Shown here: positions 49,127 to 59,697 of the stretch, one piece after another
Layout: the number at the start of each line of letters is the position of its first letter
How positions within the stretch are numbered: the first letter of the stretch is position 1
NCBI GenBank assembly: GCA_033398695.1
Contig: CM065818.1
Location: 35,488,001 to 35,552,000, forward strand
DNA length: 64,000 nucleotides
Origin: Orobanche coerulescens
Lineage: Eukaryota > Streptophyta > Magnoliopsida > Lamiales > Orobanchaceae
Direction of reading: 5' to 3'
Program-made: the position numbers and the translations under genes
The notes under the pieces: generated by a model
Databases searched by the model: none
What the model saw: the letters and a program-made list of their open reading frames with translations, nothing else
What the model was told of the DNA's origin: nothing

Positions 49127-49297
49127 TTTCTCTGGCCCAGAACACTTCCGCAAGGTCTAAAACAACACGATCAAGATCCAAACAAGATACGAAACTCAAA
49201 GAAAATATCAAAAACATCTCTAGGCATTTACAAAGCGACAACATAAGAGAAACGGCAAGGTCGATCAGTTAATAAAAGGTACGGGTATTACACATAT

Positions 49298-52200
49298 TGC
49301 CCAGTACCTCCTGGATAAGGAAGCTGCGGAATGGTGGGAGGCCGTTGCGCCCAGAGACCGTCGGGCCACTTGGGATGAGTTCAGGGCTGCTATGGAAGCA
49401 GAATATTGTCCGCCGCCAGTCAAGGAGCGCAGAATTGTGGAGTTCTTCACCGCTACACCTCAGGATGTGCCTATTTCTCAGGCCATCATTTCTTACAATC
49501 AGCAGTTGGGTTTCGTGAGAGATCAAGTGAGAACGGAGGCTGATAAAATCAGTTACTTCAATATGCGCATGAAGCCGCATATTAGACAGAGTATGGCGCC
49601 GCTCATGTGTGCCACCTTGAAGGAATACCAGGATCGCGCTCTGGCGATCGAGATGGCTGTCCCGGAATCAGAGTCGGTTTCGGAAGCTAAGAAGCAGAAG
49701 ACTACTGGTGGATTGTCGGCCGGAAAAGGTGGTCAGTTTTCGAGGTCTCGTTCTGCTCCTACACCTGGGAAGAGGCCGTTTCATCAGGCCGGTGGATCTC
49801 AAGGTAACCGTTCAGTCCAGTCTGTTGCACCTGGCGGGAGAGTTTGTTTTAATTGCAGTCAGCCCAAGCACGTTGTGAAGGATTGCCCACTTCCATTAGT
49901 TGCTTGCTTTACTTGCGGACAGACCGGGCATAGAGCAGCTCATTGTGAGAGGGCCACCAGGGCCGCTAGATTTACGACTACCACTGCCGATCAGAGGGAT
50001 CACAGCTCACCAGCTACTCATGTTCCGCAGGGTTCGAGTCGTGGTAGAGGTCGGAGTCAGCCGGATCGCCGCGCAGCATCGAGTTCGGGCTCAGTCCATC
50101 CCCGATTATATCAGATGAGGCGCACGGAGGAGGCAGACATTCCGGTGGCGTCAGGTACCACTCAGATCCTTTCTCATCCAGTTTCAGTGCTTTTTGATTC
50201 GGGTGCGACCCATTCCTTTATAGCTTCGGACTGTGTGAGTCGTATTGGTTTTGACTGCTTGTATGAGTGTGAGCCGTTTGTAGTGAGTACGCCCAGCGGG
50301 GATCGTATGGTTGGGGACCGGGAAGTTAGGGATTGCCCAGTGAGGATCGGGAGCCGGGATTGGCCCTCGAATCTCATTGTTATAGACCTTAAGGGTGAGG
50401 ATTTGATCCTCGGGGACGATTGGTTGGATCGTCATGGTGCTATCATGAACTATCGGACTCGTACCATCACGATAGTTGCCGAGGACGGCACCGAGCATAC
50501 TCTCGTCGGCTGTAAGCCGGGTAGATCGGGGTGTGTGATTAGCGCCTTGAAGGCGATGAAACTTTTAAACCAGGGTTGTGTCGTCTACTGGTGTTTCGCT
50601 CTACAGGCGGAAGATGGTGGGGTTGACATATCGTCGATTCCAGTTGTTAGCGAGTATCCCGATGTATTTCCGGATGACTTGCCGGGATTACCACCACATC
50701 GAGAGGTGGAGTTTCCTATTGATCTTGAGCCGAATGCGGCTCCTATTTCCCGAGCACCGTACCGTATGGCACTGTCGGAGATGCTAGAGTTGAAGAATCA
50801 GTTGGGAGAGTTGTTAGATAAAGGGTATATTCGACCGAGCGCATCGCCTTGGGGTGCGCCTGTACTTTTTGTTAAGAAGAAGGATGGATCGCTTCGTTTA
50901 TGCATCGACTATCGAGAATTAAACAAGCTAACCATCAAAAATAAATACCCTTTGCCCAGGATTGACGATTTGTTTGATCGGCAGGGCGACAGTCTTTTCG
51001 AAGATTGATTTGCGATCGGGCTACTACCAGTTGAGGATTCGGGACGTCGATATTCCGAAAGCTGCCTTTCGGATGAGATATGGCCATTACGAGTTTGTGG
51101 TTATGCCTTTAGGGCTAACCAATGCCCCAGCAGTGTTCATGCAGTTGATGAACAACGTTTTTATTGAGTATCTGGACAAATTCGTAGTCGTTTTTATCGA
51201 CGATATTCTTATCTATTCACGGAGTCGGGAGGAGCACGCCTTACATCTCCGGATTGTATTAGACACTTTGAGGGCTGAGCAGTTGTACGCGAAGTTCTCT
51301 AAGTGTGAGTTTTGGCTCGAGGAAGTGACGTTCCTCGGGCATGTGATTTCAGCAGAGGGAGTTCGGGTAGATCCGCAGAAGATAGAGGCAGTGATGGCTT
51401 GGGAGCTGCCTAAGAATGTGAAGGAGGTGAGGAGTTTTCTGGGTCTTGCCGGCTATTATCGTAGATTCGTTGAGGGATTTTCTAAGATCGCTAGACCACT
51501 CACTCAGTTGCTCCAGAAAACTCAGAAGTTCGAGTGGACTGCAGACAGGCAGGACAGTTTTGACGAGTTAAAGAGACGTTTGACTACCGCACCCGTGTTA
51601 GCGTTGCCTCGGGAACGAGGATTTCGTAGTGTACGGTGATGCTTCGGGCCTTGGTCTAGGATGTGTTTTGATGCAGAGAGACGAGTGATTGCGTATGCGT
51701 CCCTTGATTGAAACCTTATGTGGTGAATTACCCCACGCACGATTTGGAGTTAGCTGCGGTCGTTTTAGCCTTAAAAAACAGGATACATTATCTATATGGG
51801 TCGTCGTGTTAGATTTTTACAGATAAAAAGATTTTGAAGTTTATCTTCAGTCAGAAAGATTTAAATATGAGACAGCGTAGGTGGTTGGAGCTAATTAAAG
51901 ATTACGACCTCGAGATACTTTACCATCCGGGTAAGGCTAACGTAGTGGCTGATGCGTTGAGCCGTAAGCCGATAACGTTACAGATGTTAGAGGTACTTAC
52001 ACCATAGAGTAGGATCCAGCGAGATCTTATTTGTCAGAATATTGAGGTTTGGGTTCGAGAGTTCGGGGCGATTATGTGCATTAGAGATCACTTCGTCCTT
52101 GATCGATGATATCAAGGCGAAACAGTATGATGATCCGTGTTTGGTCCAGTTGAGGAGGATGTGAAGCGAGGAAAGCCCTGGATTTGTGGTTCAGATGATG

Positions 52201-53518
52201 GCGTTACGAGATTTCGCGGCGTACTATGTGTACCGAATGATATTGGTGAGACGAGAAGATCTTGAGTGAAGCTCATACCACACCTTACTCCATACATCCC
52301 GGTACGAATAAAATGTACAAGGATGTGAGGAGCAACTCTTGGTGGAGTAATTTGAAGACAGACGTTAGCGAATTTGTGTCGAGGTGTTTGACACTCGGCG
52401 AGGTTAAGATCGAGCATCGGCGACCAGCTGGGTTTTGCGACCACTTCCTATCCGGAGTGGAAATGGGAGGATATTTCTATGGATTTCATTACTAATATGC
52501 CTAGGACTCGGAATGGAATGAACATGATTTGGGTTATTGTCGATTGGTGACCAAATCAGCTCATTTTCCGGGTATTAAGGACACTTGGGGCCGGAGAGAC
52601 GGCACGAGTATTTATTGCGAGGTCGTGAGATTGCATGGGACTCCTAAGAGTATTGTTTCGGATCGTGATGGCCGGTTCGTGTCACATTTTTGGCAGTACA
52701 TTCATCGAGCTTTGGGGACCGAGTTGAGACTCGGTACATCTTATCACCCTCGGATCGACGGGCAGTCAGAGCGGACGATCCAGACGTTAGAGGATATGTT
52801 GAGAGCCTGTGCCCTAGAATGGAAGGATGATTGGGAGTCGCACTTGCCGTTGATCGAGTTCACGTACAACAATAGTTGGCACGCCTCGATCAAAATGGTG
52901 CCATTTGAGGCGTTGTATGGGAGGAGGTGTAGATCGCCGTTGTGTTGGGACGATGCGTCCGAGCTGATTGGTACCGAGCCCGATATGGTAGTTGAGACAA
53001 GAGAGAAGATTACTCTGATTCGTGATAGATTGTTAACGGCCCAGAGTCGGCAGAAGTCTTATGCCGACACGCGTTGCCGGCCGTTGGAGTTTGAGGTGGG
53101 AGATCATGTTTTGCTTAAGGTGTCGCCGACACGGGGAGTTTACCGCTTCGGCCGGAAGGGTAAACTTAGTCCGAGGTTTATTGGGCCGTTTGAGATTTTA
53201 GAGAGAGTGGGAGAGCTTGCCTATCGGCTAGGCTTACCGCCGTCCCTGAGCCACGTTCATAACGTATTTCATGTTTCCCAGCTTAGGAGGTACGTATCGG
53301 ACCCTAGCCATATTATCGATTTTGGAGAGATCGAATTGGGACCCGACATTACCATCGAGGAGAGGCCGATTCAGATTTTAGAGCGTCGAGTGAAGCAACT
53401 TCGTCATAAAACCATCCCTCTGGTTAAAGTTCAATGGTCGAGACATGGGTCCGAGGAAGCCACATGGGAGACGGAGGAGAGTATGCAGTCGAGATACCCC
53501 GAGTTGTTCGCGTTGTAA
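49298..53518 (+). pseudogene. Tk-A gag C-terminus and pol
   Basis: Gag core [13 protein letters not shown], knuckles [14 protein letters not shown] and [14 protein letters not shown], protease [12 protein letters not shown] (about 50189). RT start is open to about 50985, where a small deletion in DLFD...GATVFSKID shifts the frame. RT continues to 51639 (FIDDILIYS). RNase H and the integrase N terminus (51620-52530) are riddled with small deletions and stops, including TAG near 52006. The integrase core from 52529 (VSDRDGRF, SERTIQTLEDM), GPF motif (FIGPFEIL) and chromodomain-like tail (VQWSRHGSEEATWETE) end at TAA 53516-53518. The first knuckle has Lys where Gly-His spacing is usual ([10 protein letters not shown]). 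Confidence 0.9.
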
Positions 53519-54073
53519 GTTTCGGGACGAAACTTATTTTTAGGGGGAGATAATGTAATATCCGTGTTTTCTATTTTCGGTAATTTCTATTTTGGTGTAT
53601 GTTCGTTTCAGACAACTCTCTTAGCACTCTTTTGGAATTCTGAATCTATTTTGTTCTTGGAGTTTTTCCGTTTGGTCGAGTTTCGATGATGTTTTTGCAT
53701 AATTTCATTTTTGAATTATATCTTGCCGCATGGGCGTTCGAGTCTCGTAAAACTTGTTCGTTTTCGTTGTTTCTCGATTCGTATAAGTTTGTATGGTTGA
53801 GTTGGTCGTGTTGGAACTTTCGGTTTGTTAATCCGACGTTGTATCGCGATTTTTCGGGCACTTGGGCCGTTTTTGTAATTTTCATAAGTTTGGGGAATTT
53901 CGCTTTATTTGCTTCGTTTCAAACTCTCTAGTGATCGAGATTATATTCTCTTTCAACGCTCAACTTTGTCATCTTGATTATTACGTGTTTATGATTCTGG
54001 ATTCCGGTCTTGCTTCGTTTTTCGGCACTTTTGCGCTGTTGGCAGCAGTGTACTGTGCAGAACTGCTGCCTGA

Positions 54074-54359
54074 GTAGCGCACGCTACTCAGGATTTACTT
54101 GCGTGCGCTATCATTGTGTGGTTAGCATACGCTAACTTGGGGTTCGTAGCGTGCGCTAACGATTTCGTGATGCAGGGCGGTGGGTTGATGCTTGATGCTG
54201 GACCGAGCGGCGTATCATGTCAGCGTTAACGCACGCTAATCCCTAGTACTAGCGCACGCTAACCATGTTAGCTTGCGTATGCTAACGGGAGGACAGTAGG
54301 CATACTGTTCTGCCATGCCCCGCTAGCGCACGCTAATGCTTGTGCGTAGCGTGCGCTAA
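54074..54359 (+). promoter_or_regulatory. AGCGYRCGCT palindrome array, Tk-A 3' LTR
   Basis: Counterpart of 37955-38234 with the same site order; ends about ten bases upstream of TATAAATAGG. Confidence 0.8.
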
Positions 54360-55383
54360 GTCTGTTAAATATAAATAGGACAGCAGCAGTCAACTTCGTC
54401 ATTTTTCCTTCATTTCCTATCCTTCTCGGCTTTGAGCGATTCCAGGCGGGGGTTAGGGCCGATTCCGACTGTAGATCATCATTCACTACCACCGTGCATT
54501 CCTTGCGTGAATTCTTCAAGTTCCTAATCACTTTCCACCATCCGAATCAAGGTAAATATTCCCAAAACCCTTGTTTTGAGATTTTGGGGGAATTTTGGGG
54601 ATTTCTTGGGATTTGACTCTTTTAGTCCGAATTATTACTGGGTTATCGCTAGAATACGATCGTGTACTTGTAATCCTTCATTTTATTGATGATTTGTGGT
54701 TTTAAACTCCAAGTTCTCCATTGTTCGTCACTTATAGTCGACGATACCCAAGTTATGTTCGACTAAGTGTTTCAGCGGGTAGAACTAGGATGTATTCCAT
54801 CATTTGCGTAGTTTTAATATTGTTGTCCATCGTTATTGTGTTAGGATCGGATTTGTGAAGGTTGTTCGGGCCAAAACCTTTCCGTTCGCCGTTTTCCTTC
54901 ACGTAGTATTAATCAGGCAAGTACATGTATTACATTCCGTTATGTGCGTATGATTTTGATGCGAATGATGTAAGTGGTGTTATTGAACGAATGTGATTGT
55001 TTCTCTTCCACCTGGGGATGGCGTGTGGCCTCTGGGGGCCGATACTAATGGGTACGGCCATGGAAATGGACTGGGGTGCGTGTGCTGATGTTCTTCCACC
55101 TGGGGACGGTTCGATGGGACCTCTGGGGCCGATACTAATGGGTACGGCCGCGGAAGTGGTTTCTCACCTGGGAACGGTCCGACGGGACCTATGGGGACCG
55201 ATACTAATGGGTACGGTCGCGAGTTACCAAGCGTGTATAATTGTGATGTGGAAAACTTGTTGATATACTGTTTTGGCGTTAATGTGATATTCCGGAATAT
55301 TGATTTTCAAAATGATTTTTCTTAAGGATTTATTTGCGTTGAATCGTGTATGTATATAATGTTGTGTAATTATGTACTTGCAC

Positions 55384-55438
55384 TAGCTATTCGAATGCTA
55401 ACCCCTTAAATGGGGGAAATGCGTCTTATGCATTTCAG
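55384..55438 (+). other. Three-hairpin 3' splice module, Tk-A 3' LTR
   Basis: Hairpins at 55384-55400, 55402-55415 and 55416-55436, then AG (55437-55438). No change relative to the 5' LTR copy despite substitutions elsewhere in the LTR. Confidence 0.66.
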
Positions 55439-55797
55439 GTACTGGTCGAGCTGAGGAGTTGGCACGGGATGCGCATCGCATGCAAAGGATGGGTTGGCAT
55501 GATGATGTGGCTCGAGTCTGTATTTCTCTGTTTTGCCATTGCATCTGTTGAGTACTGGAGTAGACTGTTTATTTTTAAACATGGTTTAAGTCCCCTGCGT
55601 GGGCAATAATTTGGTATTTAACTTATGTCTCATGTACTCCGTTAAAATGTTTTGGCCGAGGCCACGGCCTTATTTACTTTTTGGGTGCATCTTTTGGGTT
55701 ATCATTGTGGTTCATGTGTCGCGAGTTAGACTGGTAGACCTCACGGGGGTCCTACGGCGTGTAATGTCCCATCTGTGAATGGGGATGTTACAGATTC

Positions 55798-56423
55798 GGA
55801 TGGCACCGTATGAGGCACTTTATGGGCGGCGATGTCGATCACCGATTTGTTGGAATGAGGCATCTAATTTGGTCGGGACCGAGTCAGATGTCGTTTTAGA
55901 GACGAGGTGGAAGATAGAATTAATTCGGGAACGGATGTTGACTGCCCAAAGTCGACAGAAGTCCTATACCGATGTCCGTTGTCGACCTTTAGAATTTGAG
56001 GTGGGAGACCACGTTTTGCTGAAGGTGTCGCCGACGAGAGGAGTTTTCCGTTTCGGGAAGAAGGGGAAGTTGAGTCCGAGATTTATTGGACCCTTCGAGA
56101 TTCTCGAGCGAGTCGGTGGGTTAGCATACCGTTTGGCGTTACCCCCGGCCCTGAGTCATGTTCATAGCGTTTTTCATGTTTCCCAACTGAGGAAATACGT
56201 CCGAGATCCTAGTCACGTCATCGATTTTGGTGAGATTGACGTCGCCGAGGATATTATCTTTGAAGAACGTCCCTTGAAGATTTTGGAGCGTCGTGAGAAG
56301 CGACTGAGGCATAAGACCATTCCTTTGGTCAAAGTGCAGTGGTCGAGACATGGTGTCGAGGAAGCAACTTGGGAAACCGAGGACAGCATGCGTGCTAGGT
56401 ACCTCGATTTGTTTGCCTCTTAA
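55798..56423 (+). pseudogene. Tk-B integrase C-terminus with chromodomain-like tail
   Basis: Resumes Tk-B pol after Tk-A with MAPYEALYGRRCRSP, GPF motif FIGPFEILERVG, SHVHSVFHVSQLRKYV, and VQWSRHGVEEATWETE near the C terminus. TAA at 56421-56423. Followed by GGGACGAAACTT and the polypurine tract (about 56441-56457) before the 3' LTR. Confidence 0.9.
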
Positions 56424-56714
56424 GTTTTGGGACGAAACTTATTTTTAGAGGGGTAGATTGTAATATCCACATTTTTCTTTCCCTTGTATTTTCATTTCCG
56501 GCGTATTTTTTTTCGATTGCAGTGACCCTCATGTATCTTTCAGTGTATCTTTCCTGTCATCTATTGATCTGATTCTTGTTATTGTTGTGCGGAACCACCG
56601 TTTTGGGGTTTGCGTACTTCCATTTCGTGTTATTGGTTCCCAAATATCGATTCTTATTGCTTTTATTCTCTTCTCGGGTCATTTTTCCTCATTTTAGGAC
56701 CCAATGGGGGTATG

Positions 56715-56998
56715 GGCCGCGGCACAAGGATTTTGCGCCGCGGCACACACACTTTCCAGTTTTTGGCCGAGCGGCCTGTACTGTGTGCCGCGACACATGC
56801 CGACGGGGCCGCGGCACACTGCCGAGTCAGTGCCGCGGCACACCCGTCCGGGCCGCGGCACACTCGTGTTGCAGTTTCGGCCAAACCCATCTGTACCTTG
56901 TGCCGCGGCACATGCCGGCCGTGCCGCGGCACACTGCCGAACCCTGGGAGCAATTTTTGGGCCTGTGCCGCGGCACACTTCAGCTGGGCCGCGGCACA
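56715..56998 (+). promoter_or_regulatory. CCGCGG palindrome array, Tk-B 3' LTR
   Basis: Ten GTGCCGCGGCAC-type sites, nine with intact CCGCGG; one is GCCGCGACAC. Better preserved than the 5' LTR array. Confidence 0.8.
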
Positions 56999-57996
56999 TG
57001 ATGCGGTCAACCCTATAATTTCGTTTTTTTTAGCGAGAGCAGCCATTTTTTTTCCTTTCCTTCACCTGCATACGGGAGAGAGAGCTTGAGGGGGGAACTT
57101 CTCACCATTCATCACTTGAGGGTTTGATTTTCATCATTTTCTTTTGGTTGTGAAGCTCGGATTGTCGATCTAACGCGATTTCATCGGATTATAGTACTTG
57201 GATCCTCAAAGGTAATATCTCTTAGAACCCTACTTTTGGATAATTTGGGGGTTTGGGGATTTTCGTCCGATTCATTCCGTTTTGTTGGTGGATTCATGAT
57301 GAATATGATCAATCTTGTTGGTGTTCTTAGTTTCCCTACGGATTCATGATATATTTCGTGGTTTTTACGGAATCGAGAGGGTTTGGTTGTGGTCCGCCCT
57401 CGTTGTTATTTTTGTACGAATATACATGAATCGTAGGCGGGTTTTCGGGTGTATTCCATTTCCGTATTCGTCTAGAGTTGGTTGTGATTATGTTCTTCGA
57501 ATCGTTAGGTTCGGTTCCGTTGACTCTTAGCGTTCGTCGGTGATTATCCTTTCCGTTCGTTGCGTCATCAATTATTCAAGGCAAGTATTTTTGGAAACCT
57601 TTGTGCTTAACGTGGAATGGTAATGTATTTTGTGTGTGATTTGCTCACCTCGGGATGGTCCGATGGGATCACGGAGGGAATCCAAAGGGTTGAGTCCTGG
57701 ATTCATGAGTTTGTTTAGCTAGCCAGCTCGGGAGGGTCCTTAGAGGCCTCGGGCGGGATCAATGGTATTACCCTGTTCCCAAGGCGATGCATGTGCGTGT
57801 TTTTTTTTACGATATGGCCAGCTCGGGAGGGTCCTTAGAGGCCTCGGGCGGGATCTATGGTATTACCCTGTTCCCAAGGCAAAATGTTTGATTGTTTGTT
57901 TCCGGAAAAAGACATGTCTGGTTTTGATTTTTGAAATGATATTGGTGCATGTACTATGAAATGTGTAAGCGATTGGTCTGCCTTGATTACTTGTAC

Positions 57997-58057
57997 TAGC
58001 GTAATTGCTAACCCCTCTGGGGACCCGTTTTGGGGAAATTCTTGTTATGGATTTCAG
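57997..58057 (+). other. Three-hairpin 3' splice module, Tk-B 3' LTR
   Basis: Hairpins at 57997-58010, 58012-58022 and 58035-58055, AG at 58056-58057. Same arms as the 5' LTR. Confidence 0.63.
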
Positions 58058-58438
58058 GTTATGATTATCCGGACGAGCGAGCACCGGGACAGTACGAGGA
58101 TGTTGGCCAGGGTCGTTGACATGTGCATTTGGGTCTTCTTATTTCTTTCGTTTACTTCGATTTGGTTGTTTCCCACTTTTATAAACTTATAGATTGTACT
58201 CGCGAGTACTTAGGCTTTTCATTTTAAACTCCGTTTGGTATTATTTTAAATTGTTACATTGTCAGTTGATGCTTAATTCGCCGGTTGCTCCGGGCGTATC
58301 TTCATGTCATATTATTTAAATATGTATCCTCGCTGACCGAGATGGTTAGTCAAGTGGTGTTTTCTTGTTGTAGCCTGGTGGGTCCCATGTAGGGGTCCAC
58401 GGCGTTGTAATATACTCCGAATATCTCGGGGTGTTACA

Positions 58439-59122
58439 ATTCGGAGCGGCTTGGACAAATTCGGATAACCCGAATTCGTGTGACACAAAGTGTAGTCGGG
58501 CAATCATTTCGTGTCACGCGAATAAAAATATTGTTTTCAACCTGATTTGAAATGCGCAAATAAAATTCGTGTTTCGTGTGGCCCAACTTCGTGTGACTCG
58601 AATTAAATTCGGTTAACACGATTTGACTGGTCTAACCCGAATTTTTGGGCTCGTGTAACCCATATTTTCAACCTTCCTCAATATTGTATGTTTTTTGAAG
58701 TTGACTCGAAAATATGTTACTCGAAATTACAATATATTACTCAAATTTATTCGAGTAAAAGGTCAATTTCGACAATTTGGGTATCAAAAGAGTTGTTACT
58801 AAACTTGGGGCAAAAAATAATATTACTATATGTAAATGGGCATAACAAGCTATTTCCGCATTAGGTAAAGATTCTCTCTCTTACAGGTAGTTTTTTTTTT
58901 TTTTTTGCACATTCTTCATCAACGTGCTATAAAAATATAGTCCTTTTTTATCCAAATTCATTTTTCTAAATATATAAGCTCTGTTCGGGGCATCATTTAA
59001 GCTATTTATAAGTTGAAAAATACATAAATATTTTGTTTGGGGCATCATGTTTAGACTTGTGACAAAATACCTTCAAAACCACTAAAGAAAAGTGCATATC
59101 ATTAAACCAACTTTATGGGTTT
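58439..59122. other. AT-rich spacer right of Tk-B
   Basis: No gene seen. 58444-58497 repeats the sequence just left of Tk-B (agcggcttggac...ggataacccg...gtgtgacac) with about 85 percent identity by eye. The rest holds degenerate 'attcgtgtgac' and 'ttcgagtaa' motifs, a 16-T run (58891-58906) and two copies of 'ggggcatcat' (about 58988 and 59039). Confidence 0.5.
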
Positions 59123-59340
59123 TGTTATAATAAGTCTTGAAAGTGACATTTCAATTACCCTTTTGTTTTTATATAGTGTGAATGACTATTATACCCCTGA
59201 TGTAAATATGTAATTACGATTGTGCTATCTGAAGTTTTCCTATAAATAGGACTTCAGTTATTAATGAAAAATATACCTGAGAATCATTCTCTCTATTCTC
59301 TCTCTAAATTTTCTCTCTCTATTATTTCGATTTCACAACA
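59123..59340 (+). repeat. Short copia-type LTR remnant
   Basis: 218 bp with TGTTATAATAAG...TTTCACAACA ends, TATAAATAGG at 59241-59250 and a CT-rich leader (ctctctattctctctctaaa). It is directly followed by TGTTATCAGCACGA, a primer-site text common after short copia LTRs. No second LTR is seen in the window, so this is a truncated element or its partner lies outside. Confidence 0.55.
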
Positions 59341-59354
59341 TGTTATCAGCACGA
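59341..59354 (+). other. Putative half-tRNA primer site
   Basis: TGTTATCAGCACGA lies immediately after the LTR remnant. It does not begin with TGG, so it cannot pair with a tRNA 3' CCA end. It would pair with an anticodon-arm sequence UCGUGCU(I/G)AUAAC, which fits tRNA-Ile as I recall it. Confidence 0.4.
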
Positions 59355-59657
59355 CTCTAACCAAATGAGTAATATGACGAGAGTATGCTCTACAGTTGCA
59401 TCGTATAGATGACCCTCTGTATCAGAAATCTAATTATTACGGCTACACCTTTGGTTTCCTGATTGAAAATCTAGATACAATTTAAAAAAAAAATATAGCA
59501 TTTTCAACAAAACATCATCATTCATAAATGGAGAAGAAGACGTTGAAAGCAAGATGAATACTAGAGAAAAGGAATATATGGTGGAATATTTGAGAGACCG
59601 CCAATTTGCGCCGACAGAGCGGACAAACCGTTATCAATGGCTTGAAAGACCTCATTC

Positions 59658-59697
<40 letters not shown>

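Larger units (their letters stand above)
40304..49292 (-). mobile_element. G1b: Ty3/gypsy chromovirus, innermost and youngest layer
   Basis: 8,989 bp on the minus strand, LTRs 40304-42338 and 47283-49292, exact duplication catat at 40299-40303 and 49293-49297. Same family as G1a by internal sequence. Fewer coding lesions than any other element here, consistent with it being the last insertion in the Tk-B/Tk-A nest. Confidence 0.95.
47283..49292 (-). repeat. G1b upstream (5') LTR
   Basis: 2,010 bp partner of 40304-42338, very similar throughout. One deletion of about 20-25 bp within the palindrome array (near 49079) accounts for most of the length difference. Confidence 0.95.
37434..55792 (+). 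mobile_element. Tk-A: Ty3/gypsy chromovirus inside Tk-B
   Basis: LTRs 37434-39663 and 53554-55792; target duplication gattc at 37429-37433 and 55793-55797. Own length is about 9.4 kb after discounting G1b (40304-49292). Gag frame is conserved across the G1b insertion (8,989+5 is divisible by 3). Pol is badly damaged in RT, RNase H and integrase. Confidence 0.95.
53554..55792 (+). repeat. Tk-A 3' LTR
   Basis: 2,239 bp, preceded by polypurine tract TTTTTAGGGGGAGATAA (about 53537-53553). Array 54074-54359, TATA 54370-54379, putative intron 54552-55438. Very similar to 37434-39663. Confidence 0.95.
21962..58438 (+). mobile_element. Tk-B: outer Ty3/gypsy chromovirus hosting nested insertions
   Basis: LTRs at 21962-23939 and 56459-58438 bound an element whose own sequence is split in three: 21962-24646, 33883-37433 and 55798-58438. 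Cop1 sits in gag (duplication gttgc) and Tk-A in the integrase (duplication gattc). Reading frames on the two sides of each insert agree once insert plus one duplication is discounted (insert+5 modulo 3 gives 2 and 1, as seen). Outer flanks attca/attcg form a one-mismatch target duplication. It is the oldest layer of the nest. Confidence 0.93.
56459..58438 (+). repeat. Tk-B 3' LTR
   Basis: 1,980 bp partner of 21962-23939. Putative intron 57212-58057. Differences from the 5' LTR are scattered and include CpG transitions in the array. Confidence 0.95.
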
